DNA of 64,000 nucleotides from Variovorax boronicumulans (GTDB taxonomy: Bacteria > Pseudomonadota > Gammaproteobacteria > Burkholderiales > Burkholderiaceae_C): the NCBI RefSeq assembly GCF_019352895.1, contig NZ_JAAAFX010000007.1, forward strand, positions 36,261 through 100,260, written 5' to 3'. The position numbers and the translations under genes were made by a program. The notes below the pieces were generated by a model. That model was not told where the DNA came from. It saw only the letters and a program-made list of their open reading frames with translations, and did not search any database. How positions within the stretch are numbered: the first letter of the stretch is position 1; each line of letters begins with the position of its first letter. Shown in pieces: positions 1 to 8,131 of this stretch.

Positions 1-89
1 CAAATTATATGCAATGGATTCGCCGATTTTCGCTGCGGGCGTTCGATTTTCATCGTCGCGCATCACCGAGTGCCTCGGCACCAATGAAA

Positions 90-120
90 ATGCCCCGCTA
101 CCTTGTGAGTAGCGGGGCAT
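90..120 (-). terminator. Rho-independent terminator of the tRNA-Asn unit
   Basis: A perfect 12-bp stem (90-101 paired with 109-120) with a 7-base loop is followed on the minus strand by a short T-rich run (TTTTCATT). It lies 24 bases beyond the 3' end of the tRNA-Asn fragment and is oriented to stop transcription coming from that tRNA. It therefore belongs to the original chromosomal tRNA locus, not to the inserted DNA on the right. Confidence 0.75.
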
Positions 121-143
121 CCAGTGGCCTTGCGGCTTTTTCA

Positions 144-190
144 TGGCTCCTCGACCTGGGCTCGAACCAGGGACCTACGGATTAACAGTC
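144..190 (-). other. tRNA-Asn 3' half, putative attachment site of the island
   Basis: Read on the minus strand this is the 3' half of a tRNA-Asn: the anticodon loop with GTT, the variable region, a T-arm with GGTTCGAGCC, and the acceptor end finishing in GCCA. At 190 the similarity stops inside the anticodon region, and the D-arm and 5' acceptor strand are missing. A tyrosine integrase begins 125 bases away. This is the arrangement left when an element recombines into a tRNA gene: one junction keeps only the 3' part, while the complete gene is rebuilt at the other end. No complete tRNA-Asn was noticed elsewhere in the window. Confidence 0.8.
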
Positions 191-314
191 AGATAAACAC
201 CACTTCCGCCGGCCTCCGCTGGTTTCCGTGGAAGAGGAAAAAACCGTTTAGCGACAACAACTTGTAGGTGATCTTCGTCCGCCCACGTACGATCTGGTTC
301 ATGGACAGCCATGA

Positions 315-1805
315 ATGGATCGTGACATGAATCGTGACAAGGTTTCGACGGAGGAGGTTGCGGATGCTGGTTTCAGGCGAACCGCCCCGAAGCCGCTGAC
401 CACCGTCAGGATCTCCAGCTTGAAGCCCGGTGAGACCTTGGCCGACGGCGCCGTGCGTCCAAGCAGCGGTAGCTTGAAGATTCGCAAGCGCAAGCTGGCA
501 CACGGCTCGGTCACCGAATGGATCTTCAACTGGACGCGCGGCCGCAAGAGTTCTCGTCTCACCATCGGGCGCTACAGCCTGACAGAAACTGAGAACTGCT
601 TCACGCTCTCCCAGGCCAGAAGCCACGCTGCGCAGCTGCAGGCGTTGATCAACGCGGGGCAGGATCCGATGGTGCAGCGTGAGATCCAACGCGAGACGAA
701 GCGCGTGGCCGAGGCCGTGGCGATCACCACATTGCAGGATGCCAAGGGCAAGACCCTCGCCTCGGTGTTGGCAGCCTACATCCAATCGCTCAGGGCACAG
801 GGGAAAACCGATAGCGCTAATGACGCGGAGAACATGTTCGGCAACCATGTGTTGAAGGCTTTCCCCGATCTTGCCGGGCTTCCGGCGGCGGCCATCCAGC
901 CTGAACACATCTCTCGAGTCTTGAGACGGCTGGTCGCGCCGGCAGAGGGCAGAGTAAAGGGCCGCACTGCAGTAAAACTTCGTTCGTACATGAGCGCCGC
1001 TTTCACGCTTGCGCTGGGTGCCAGCGTCGACCCGATGTCCCCACACGACGCCTCAGACTTTGGCCTGACCACAAACCCTGTGGCAGCGGTGCCTGCGACG
1101 AGGATGGCGGCTGCTTTCAACATAGCAGGAAAGCGGGCGCTATCTCCGGAGGAGCTTCGGTCGTTCTTGCTTCACCTGTCTTGCTGGCCGCAGGACCTTC
1201 CTCGTCTCACGCTTCAGTTTCAAGTCGCGTCTGGCGGTCAACGCTTCGCGCAGTTGCTGCGGATGACGGTGGCCAACGTCGACGATGTGCTGTGCGCCAT
1301 GCAGGACCGAAAAGGACGGCGCAAGAAGGCGAGAGATCACATGCTGCCGATGGTTCCAGAGTTGGTTGAGATCGCAGACGCCGCTCGTTCCATCTATCAA
1401 GGACGGCCCATCGATCAAGATTCGCTTCTCTTCACGCGCGACGGCAGGCCGATGGCGTCGGAGACGCTCTCCGAGGTGGTGCGCGAGATCAGCAAGGTCA
1501 TGGTCTCGGCCGGCGAAGCAAAGTCGAGGTTCCGTGCGGGAGACCTGCGGCGAACCGTCGAGACCATACTGGGAGAGACGCTGAGGATCAGCAAGGATGA
1601 CCGCGCTCAGTTGTTGAGCCATGGGCTGACGGGCGTTCAGGACACACACTACGATCAGGGGAAGTACTTGGCCGCGAAGACGGATGCACTGCGCACTTGG
1701 AATGACTACCTTTCAGACCTTTGCATCGCTAGCCCCCTCCCGCGCCGAACTTCGCAGGTGACCGAAGTCGCCCACGAAAAGCGAAGGACCAAAGCCTTGT
1801 ATTGA
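315..1805 (+). CDS. Tyrosine recombinase / phage-type integrase
   Basis: A site-specific recombinase of the P4/phage integrase family that would insert and excise the island at the neighbouring tRNA-Asn. The N-terminal third resembles the arm-binding region of such integrases (SRLTIGRYSLTETENCFTLS, about residues 75-95). The middle is the core-binding domain. The C-terminal catalytic domain shows the first Arg in GQRFAQLLRM, the GDLRRTVETI block with the second Arg (Gly where His is usual), LLSHG with the conserved His, and a THYDQGKY segment that should hold the nucleophilic Tyr. At 496 residues it is somewhat longer than the usual 400-430. The start at 315 is the first ATG of the frame; a second in-frame ATG follows at 327. 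The gene reads into the island, as expected for an att-adjacent integrase. Confidence 0.9.
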   Translation: MDRDMNRDKVSTEEVADAGFRRTAPKPLTTVRISSLKPGETLADGAVRPSSGSLKIRKRKLAHGSVTEWIFNWTRGRKSSRLTIGRYSLTETENCFTLSQARSHAAQLQALINAGQDPMVQREIQRETKRVAEAVAITTLQDAKGKTLASVLAAYIQSLRAQGKTDSANDAENMFGNHVLKAFPDLAGLPAAAIQPEHISRVLRRLVAPAEGRVKGRTAVKLRSYMSAAFTLALGASVDPMSPHDASDFGLTTNPVAAVPATRMAAAFNIAGKRALSPEELRSFLLHLSCWPQDLPRLTLQFQVASGGQRFAQLLRMTVANVDDVLCAMQDRKGRRKKARDHMLPMVPELVEIADAARSIYQGRPIDQDSLLFTRDGRPMASETLSEVVREISKVMVSAGEAKSRFRAGDLRRTVETILGETLRISKDDRAQLLSHGLTGVQDTHYDQGKYLAAKTDALRTWNDYLSDLCIASPLPRRTSQVTEVAHEKRRTKALY

Positions 1806-1980
1806 TAGCGCAGCCGTGCTCTGGATTGCTAGGATGGCATCGCGATCATGTGGCAGAGTTCGGCCAAGAGCCGCACGTCGCGAGCGGCAGCTTTCGGGCG
1901 ACACAATCGAGCAATGAAGCGAGACCCCCCGCAGCGCCGATGCTGCAAAGGCCCAGGGCGAGCGCAAGCAGGTAATCTCT

Positions 1981-2045
<65 letters not shown>

Positions 2046-2055
2046 ATCTCCAGAC

Positions 2056-4755
2056 ATGAGCACTGCCAATGACGTACTAGCGACGCAAATTTCTACCAAG
2101 CTACGCGTCATCTCGGCCAATGACCTTCAAGTCATGGCGGAAGACATGGCCGCCATCGCCTGTCCGCATATGTTCAAGGGCCTTCCGCTTCAGCGCCAAG
2201 GCCGCGGCGCCACCGGGCAGACCAACAAGGGTTGGCCAGACGCATACGTGGTCACTTCCAGCCGGACCGTGCATGGCATCGAGGCGACGCGCAACCAGCA
2301 AACCTGGACTGGCCATCTGGCAGATGACTTAAAGAAGGCCCTGGACACCAAGAACTTCGGACTGTCCGGCTATTTTTTCGTCGCGGGTTCCCCGGAGCAC
2401 GATCCGCCCGAAAAAGACATCCAGGACTGGACAGACAAGTTCATCGCGCTCGGCATCGATGCCAGGAACGTCCACCTGCTGGTCGGCAAGCACCTGGCGC
2501 TGGAACTTGTCGATCCAAAGTACGCACGGATTCTGCAGCTGCATCTAGGGTTGCCCTCTGCGTCCATACATTTTGAGGAAATTCGCCAAAGCGTCCTGCG
2601 CAGGTCGTCGGATGGCTTGGGGTCACCGGGCGAAGACGACCTTATCCGCGGCTTGGCGTTCAAGCCCGGCGTCGCAGACGCGGTGGCGACCACCCTCGTC
2701 ACACGTGGGGCTTGCATCGTCCGGGGTAGCCGCGCCAGCGGAAAAACAACTCTCGCTCACTGGTTAGGCTTGGCGCCGGCCTTCACGATGTCGCCCGTCT
2801 ACAAGTTCGACGTTGCGACATGGGGAGACGACGGGTCTTTGGGCAGCGTCTGCAACGAGATGACTGTGCTGGCCGGCACCGACGTCTTGTTCATCATCGA
2901 CAATATTCACCTCGATGAAGGCGCGGCACGTGTGCTCGCGGACCACTGGCGCCACTACTGCAAACCGTCCGACGCGCGCCTCCTAATGCTTGGCCGATCG
3001 GCCGGCGCTAACGGGGACCTCCCTGGCCTGCCACCGGCACTGCAGATACGCGCCGGCACCGCTGAAATGGCGGGGATTGTCAGATACGTTACGGCAAAAA
3101 TTGGCCACCCCGTCGCGGCCGTTCCCCAGGATGCGCTCAAGCAATGGGCGCACACCTTTGACGGCCGCATCGGTAAGGGTGCGCGAGGCGTCGACCTCAT
3201 CGCGTTCTCCGCCGCGGCGAAGACGCGCGCCGCCTCCCTGGCGAAAGGCCAGTGGCAACTTGAAGAGGGTGACGCTATAGCCGCCGTGCAAAGCCAGTAC
3301 CTGCGCCCAATCAGGGAGATCGAGGTGCGTCGAAACCTTTTGCGCCTCGCGGTGCTTTCTGACCTCGAGTTCCCAATTCCAGCACGCGTGCTGCCGTTTC
3401 CCGAAGCTGGGTTCAGTCAGGACTGCATCGACCGTGGCCTAGTGGTGACCAAGGGGGACGCCTTCTCATTGCCGCACGCGGCGCTGGGCCGGTTGCTTTG
3501 CGTGGCGGCGGACACGGATGTCTCGGCGGAGCGCCTCGCTGCGGTTGCGGGGTCCGCCGTTCTGACGGCACGAATGCTGGCGCGCGGGGTGTACCCGAAC
3601 GAGCACGACGCGCTGCTGCAACAGTTGCGGCTCTCCTTGGCCGACGGCAATTGGCTAGTCTCCTGCAGACGGCTGTCCGACGTCGCGTCGGTGCTATCGG
3701 TCGCCGTGCGGCTCGAACTCGTGGAAGCCGCGCAAATCGATCGTGTCACCGCCAACGACCCGCGCCTGATCCGCCTCGTACAACGAGCACGCAATCTCGA
3801 GACGTTCACCAGCGTTGCAGGCACGCTGCGAGCTCGCGACCTGCCGCTCTCAGCCAACCGGCTGTTGGACTTCACGGACCAAGCCATTCGCAAGGCGCTG
3901 GACAACAACCTGATGCAAGCGACGGACGGCCAAGCACTGGCCTTCCTCAAGAACTTGGCCAATCCGGGCGTCGCCTGTGCCGCGATAGACCTGCGCCGCT
4001 GGAGCCAATCACGGCAGGCGGTCGCCCTCGACCGGGCGTCACAGACATCGCAACTAGTGCGCCACCTCGAGAAGATTGGACAGTCGCAGCTGGCCGCTGC
4101 GCCATCCCGCGAGTTCGTGCTGCGCTTCGACGAACCGAGCCCTCGTGGCGCGGATCTCGGTGACATCTCGAACATCGTGCGTCACGCACATGTCGACGAG
4201 GCGGACCTTCGCGCATTTTTCAATCGACTGGCATCCTCCGGTTGGTTGTCGAAGGCTTACGTGGGCACTAGTCTCGGCCAGCTATGTGGCGCCCTAATGT
4301 CGTTCGCCAATCACCTTTCGGACGACGTCCGACCACTCCTCCGATTGCCCGCGATCGAAGCCCGCATCGTCGGCGAGATGGCCCGATCCGAAGCCGGCAA
4401 TGTCCCTGCAATCGCACGTTTCATCTGCCTTCTCGGTGGAGCCTCCGCACTGTGGAAAACCGGTCTGCCGGACCTCAACTGGACTTGGCCGGTGGGGCTT
4501 TCGATCCGTGAGGTGTACGACAGCCGCGCGCCCGTGAACGCCACCACGCTCGGCATGTACGAGCTCCAGTTCTGGCTCGGACTGCGATGGCTCTGGATAA
4601 ATGGCGTCGCCCTGCCGCTCTTGGGTTTCACTTCGGCCGCTGCTGACTTCATGGGCCGCTTGAAAGGCACGGAACCACCATCACAGAGAGCGAACGCGCT
4701 ACGCAAGGATCTCGTAGCATGGCTCGAAACTCGTCAGGCGGAGGACGACAGCTAG
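2056..4755 (+). CDS. Nuclease-like/STAND-type NTPase, candidate antiphage protein
   Basis: An 899-residue protein. The first ~170 residues look like a restriction-endonuclease fold: GWPDAYV (Asp near residue 62) followed by HGIEATR. This matches a PD-(D/E)XK pattern in which the usual Lys of E-x-K is Thr. A P-loop (GSRASGKTT, about 224-232) and a Walker B (DVLFIIDN, about 276-283) define an NTPase. The remaining ~550 residues are helical and repeat-like without a recognised motif. An N-terminal nuclease-like domain, a central STAND/NACHT-type NTPase and a long sensor-like C-terminus is the layout of Avs-type defence proteins. The position next to an integrase and upstream of other nuclease and helicase genes supports a defence role. 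The exact family is not identified, and the changed catalytic Lys may mean an inactive or altered nuclease. Confidence 0.65.
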   Translation: MSTANDVLATQISTKLRVISANDLQVMAEDMAAIACPHMFKGLPLQRQGRGATGQTNKGWPDAYVVTSSRTVHGIEATRNQQTWTGHLADDLKKALDTKNFGLSGYFFVAGSPEHDPPEKDIQDWTDKFIALGIDARNVHLLVGKHLALELVDPKYARILQLHLGLPSASIHFEEIRQSVLRRSSDGLGSPGEDDLIRGLAFKPGVADAVATTLVTRGACIVRGSRASGKTTLAHWLGLAPAFTMSPVYKFDVATWGDDGSLGSVCNEMTVLAGTDVLFIIDNIHLDEGAARVLADHWRHYCKPSDARLLMLGRSAGANGDLPGLPPALQIRAGTAEMAGIVRYVTAKIGHPVAAVPQDALKQWAHTFDGRIGKGARGVDLIAFSAAAKTRAASLAKGQWQLEEGDAIAAVQSQYLRPIREIEVRRNLLRLAVLSDLEFPIPARVLPFPEAGFSQDCIDRGLVVTKGDAFSLPHAALGRLLCVAADTDVSAERLAAVAGSAVLTARMLARGVYPNEHDALLQQLRLSLADGNWLVSCRRLSDVASVLSVAVRLELVEAAQIDRVTANDPRLIRLVQRARNLETFTSVAGTLRARDLPLSANRLLDFTDQAIRKALDNNLMQATDGQALAFLKNLANPGVACAAIDLRRWSQSRQAVALDRASQTSQLVRHLEKIGQSQLAAAPSREFVLRFDEPSPRGADLGDISNIVRHAHVDEADLRAFFNRLASSGWLSKAYVGTSLGQLCGALMSFANHLSDDVRPLLRLPAIEARIVGEMARSEAGNVPAIARFICLLGGASALWKTGLPDLNWTWPVGLSIREVYDSRAPVNATTLGMYELQFWLGLRWLWINGVALPLLGFTSAAADFMGRLKGTEPPSQRANALRKDLVAWLETRQAEDDS

Positions 4756-4888
4756 GGACTGCGTGAGAGGTCAGACGTGCTCGGTGGCAAGGCACAGGGC
4801 ATTGATAGGTCGGCAACTGAGGGCTCTAAGACAAGCGAAGTACGCCCTTCTATGATCAGATCCCCAGGGCACACAAGGGGGGAATCGG

Positions 4889-5180
4889 ATGGAACGATTG
4901 AAGGAAACAAAGCCGCAAATTGACGCCCGCCCCTTCGCACCCAATGGGGGACTTCACACTCAGAGGCTTGCTAGTGAAGACCAACGAGGGAAGCGGCAAG
5001 TCCATGTTTCTTGGCGGTGGCTTCAGGGACAGGATACTCTTCGACCAGCACCGACCAGCCCAGTTGATCGCTCAGAACATCTGTAGCTCCGCCGCGCTTC
5101 ACGAGGCGATCGTTGCGCAGCACGCCGACAAGGGCGGGACCGAAACGCCTAGCGTGAAGCCTGTCAATGCAGGAAGCTGA
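4889..5180 (+). pseudogene. Small hypothetical gene split by a frameshift in a G5 tract
   Basis: An ATG at 4889 follows a strong Shine-Dalgarno (AAGGGGGG, 4876-4883). Its frame (MERLKETKPQIDARPFAPNG) changes character after the run of five G at 4946-4950, while the +1 frame continues as GDFTLRGLLVKTNEGSGKS and ends at 5180. Removing one G would give one continuous protein of about 96 residues. The product is not recognised. Either the gene is broken, the tract is slippery and phase-variable, or the G run is a sequencing error. It sits between the STAND-type gene and the convergently transcribed nuclease-motif gene. Confidence 0.45.
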
Positions 5181-5196
5181 GTTGATAGTGGCGCCG

Positions 5197-7416
5197 TCAC
5201 GGAAGAACTGCATCGGGCAGGACGGCTTCGTGTGCTGCATCGTGAAGACGCGTGTATCGCTCTTGCATCCGTTGCCGTAGCCCTTCGAAATCAACCCCAA
5301 AGGTTCTGAACATCAGCTGGCCGCCGCCCCTGAGCGACATGCGCACCGTGGACTCGTTCATTGCCTCAAAGCTGTCGCGAACGAGCGTATTGCCTTCCAG
5401 GTAGTCGAGCAGGTCGACCACACTGAAGGACTCGCCTCGCCAAAACCGGTATCGCTCCCCGTTGTTAAAAGTCACGATGCCTCTGGTCACGACGTTGAGC
5501 ACTTCGTGGGCCTGGCGCACGGGGTGTCCCTCAATCGCGTAACCGCTGAAGATGCGGTTGGCCGTCACGACGCAAGTCCTGATGTCGGTCGCCGGCGGCA
5601 CTTTCCAGCCAAGTGATCCGAAGACTCGCGTCTGGACCTCGCGCGCGGCAAGCCATTCGGCCGCACGCGTGAGCTGACGGCCGGCCTTCTTGATGTGATC
5701 AAAACTCGTGCGCATTTCTTGGACGCTGCATGGGTGGAATGCGTTCTTGCCCTCCATGATGAAGAGGTGCCCCTGGGCGTATGCGAGAAGGTCGATCTCG
5801 ATCGCTTTCCCGTTGAACTTCCCTTTGATGCCCTCGGCTGCAAGGAAGCCGCAGGTTTCGAGGGCTTCACGCAATCCGCGAACCATGGGATCGTGGCCAT
5901 CGGCGGGCAGCAGCCTTGCGGAGTGGTGATAGAGCGTGTTTCGGATGAGGTCCGATGAGACGAGCACACTCATCGGGAGCATGTAGTGGCCGTCGACGTG
6001 CAGGAGCGGCGTGTACTGGATGTCGCAGTGGCCGCCCTTCTTTGGATCGAAGCTGAGCATTTCTAGCGCGCGCTTGGCAATCTGTTCGCCAAACACTGTG
6101 CTCAACCGATCCAGGAGGACGTCGTCGCGGAAGACCGGAATGCGCGAACGCATGTCGAGTTTGTCCCGATCCCCACCAAAGGCGGGCTGATCGAGCGCCT
6201 GGAAGAACACCGTTGCGGTGAAAGTGAAGAACCGCTGCACCTTGACCATGTCCATCACCGTCATGCCTGGCAGCAGCGGCATGTCGCCGACGTACGAATC
6301 CCATGCGAAGGCTTCGCGTCCCACGCGGTGCAGGTAGAGCGCCTCTTCCCTGAAAGCACGGTTGTCCGTCAACAGGCGCACGATCTGGGGCGCCAAGGGC
6401 ATGTTCATGACGTAGCGATCCTGAGGTGCTTCCCGCCTCTCGACAAGGTAGTGGCCGCCGACGCGGTGCAACTCGAGCGCTGCGTCGCGAAGCGATGCGA
6501 CCCGCAAGACCTCTGCATCGTCGTACCGATGGGCAAGCTGCGACTGCATGTTGGCGTGCACGTATCCCAGTTGGATCGCTTGCTCGAGGCGAGCATCCAT
6601 CGCGGAAATGATCACCGTCTTGCCTTGGCCGCCGACGAGATCCGCCCGGTAGGGGTAGGCGTCGAGTTGGACTTCGGCCTCCATGAACTCTCCGAGCCGA
6701 GCCGCCTCCATGAGCAGGTGCTCGAATGTTCCGTCGCGGATCCCTTCCTCATCGATGAGTACGGTTGCCGTCTTGGGCCAGCCCACGACCTCTTGCATCA
6801 ACGTAACGATGGTGGAGAAGCCGGCTGCTTTTTGCTCCCTATGGAAGTAGTCGCGCTGGCCGGTGGCCTCTGCAAGCTGCTCTTCTTCGCTGGGAAGGTG
6901 GTCGATCGACGGTCGAAACGCCCGGTCTACGCAGACAATGCAACTCTTGACGACGACCGGGCGCCGCTTGGTGAGCTCGGCGATGACGGCCTGTCTTGTG
7001 GCGCGAGCACAGGGTGCAAGACTCAGGAGATTCCGCACCGATTGCAGATACAAGGCGTCGTCGCTGGCCCAATTGAGCACGGGGCCGTCCTCTAAGAGCG
7101 TCTTGACGATGTGCTCGACGGGCTCACTGTGGAATGCCACCTTGGAGCTGCGAAAGATGCCGTGGCGCCTTGCCTCCCTGATGAACAGGGCCGGATCGAG
7201 GAAGGCCGCGGCTCGGGATATCGCCAGAGCATCGGCAGTTCTGCCTCGGCGCAGATCTGCCCACACTGCATCGAAAGCAGGCCGCAGATCTCGACCGGCG
7301 ACAGTAGCCAGCATCCCCGCTTCGCGTCGTGCACGAAGAATTCCGGCCCAGTCAGGCTTACCGCGGATATGCGCTGCCAATCCGACTATTGCTCCAAGGG
7401 GGGAATTCGTTCGCAT
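5197..7416 (-). CDS. Large protein with C-terminal PD-(D/E)XK nuclease motif
   Basis: A protein of about 739 residues with no family I can name. Near the C-terminus it has GKAIEIDLLAYAQGHLFIME followed by GKN. An Asp in a hydrophobic strand followed about 13 residues later by E-G-K is the D...E-x-K signature of PD-(D/E)XK nucleases. The rest is mixed alpha/beta, with a Cys pair (KSCIVCVD) near residue 165 and a His/Tyr-rich middle. The frame is open from a GTG at 7497, but ATG 7416 is preceded by GGAAGG and ATG 7428 is another option. It is convergent with the STAND-type gene. In this island a defence nuclease is the most reasonable guess, but function is unknown. Confidence 0.6.
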   Translation of the reverse strand: MRTNSPLGAIVGLAAHIRGKPDWAGILRARREAGMLATVAGRDLRPAFDAVWADLRRGRTADALAISRAAAFLDPALFIREARRHGIFRSSKVAFHSEPVEHIVKTLLEDGPVLNWASDDALYLQSVRNLLSLAPCARATRQAVIAELTKRRPVVVKSCIVCVDRAFRPSIDHLPSEEEQLAEATGQRDYFHREQKAAGFSTIVTLMQEVVGWPKTATVLIDEEGIRDGTFEHLLMEAARLGEFMEAEVQLDAYPYRADLVGGQGKTVIISAMDARLEQAIQLGYVHANMQSQLAHRYDDAEVLRVASLRDAALELHRVGGHYLVERREAPQDRYVMNMPLAPQIVRLLTDNRAFREEALYLHRVGREAFAWDSYVGDMPLLPGMTVMDMVKVQRFFTFTATVFFQALDQPAFGGDRDKLDMRSRIPVFRDDVLLDRLSTVFGEQIAKRALEMLSFDPKKGGHCDIQYTPLLHVDGHYMLPMSVLVSSDLIRNTLYHHSARLLPADGHDPMVRGLREALETCGFLAAEGIKGKFNGKAIEIDLLAYAQGHLFIMEGKNAFHPCSVQEMRTSFDHIKKAGRQLTRAAEWLAAREVQTRVFGSLGWKVPPATDIRTCVVTANRIFSGYAIEGHPVRQAHEVLNVVTRGIVTFNNGERYRFWRGESFSVVDLLDYLEGNTLVRDSFEAMNESTVRMSLRGGGQLMFRTFGVDFEGLRQRMQERYTRLHDAAHEAVLPDAVLP

Positions 7417-7428
7417 GCTTCCTTCCAT

Positions 7429-7831
7429 ATGAGTCTTTCTATGCGATTCTGCAACGTGGCAGCGGACACATGCGGGTGCCGAATCCCCTATCGGCACTGA
7501 CCGCCCCGCGGGCGCTGCCTACGGCCGCCGCGGGGAGCCGAGCCAGTCCGAAGATTCTGTGACCGTCACGGACGGCTTGATCGGGAGAAGGCGCCCCAAG
7601 CAATGAAAGCCTCCTCTGTAACATCCAATTCCACTGTCCGCTTCCGGGTTGGTCAGCAGGAGGGGGCGACTGACCGCAACGGGCCCGAAGCCGTCAGTCG
7701 ATAGCCGTCTTCGGATGTCCGCTTCGCAGCGTTTTCGGCCGTTCGCCTCGATGACTCCTGATGACTGCAATCCGTCGCTCTCTGTTCATTACAACCGCCC
7801 TGCCGCGCTACCAGTGCGACATGTTCACGGC
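7429..7831. other. Intergenic region, no gene seen
   Basis: About 400 bases between two genes transcribed on the minus strand. The open frames here are high-GC shadows without ribosome binding sites or recognisable products. The right half, from about 7790, is the start of the AT-richer Hachiman segment. It should contain the promoter of the 5197-7416 gene, but no clear -35/-10 pair was picked out. Confidence 0.5.
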
Positions 7832-8131
7832 CTAGCCTTCGGTAACGCACCATTTGTAAGAAAAATCTTCATAGCTTCCGTCAGTCCTATGGACAGCGAA
7901 ACACTGCGAATTAAATGTATGGCTCATGACTTCAAAATGATCAATGCCTTCGCCAATTTTCCCATGCGCTTCCGGGTGACGCATGAGCAAATGTTCAAGC
8001 AACGCAGCATCTTCATCCCTGACACGCTCACCAGGCGTATAACTTCGCAACATTTTCTGAAAAAACGTTCGCGCTGAGGCTTCTGATTGAAACGTGGTCG
8101 AACCCAAAGTAACCGGCTTTGCTTTACCCAT
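7832..8131 (-). CDS. DUF3223 (DCL-like) family protein
   Basis: A 99-residue single-domain protein. The signature runs FFQKMLRSYTPGERV, then LLEHLLMRHPEAHGKIGEGI, then CFAVHRTDGSYEDFSYKWCV at the C-terminus, matching the DUF3223/DCL domain. Plant members of this family are linked to chloroplast rRNA processing, and bacterial function is unknown. Its ATG overlaps the last 8 bases of the Hachiman helicase gene and has its own AGAGGA ribosome site 5 bases upstream, so it is coupled as the third gene of that operon. The low GC matches hamA and hamB. An accessory or immunity role in the defence system is inference from linkage only. Confidence 0.8.
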   Translation of the reverse strand: MGKAKPVTLGSTTFQSEASARTFFQKMLRSYTPGERVRDEDAALLEHLLMRHPEAHGKIGEGIDHFEVMSHTFNSQCFAVHRTDGSYEDFSYKWCVTEG

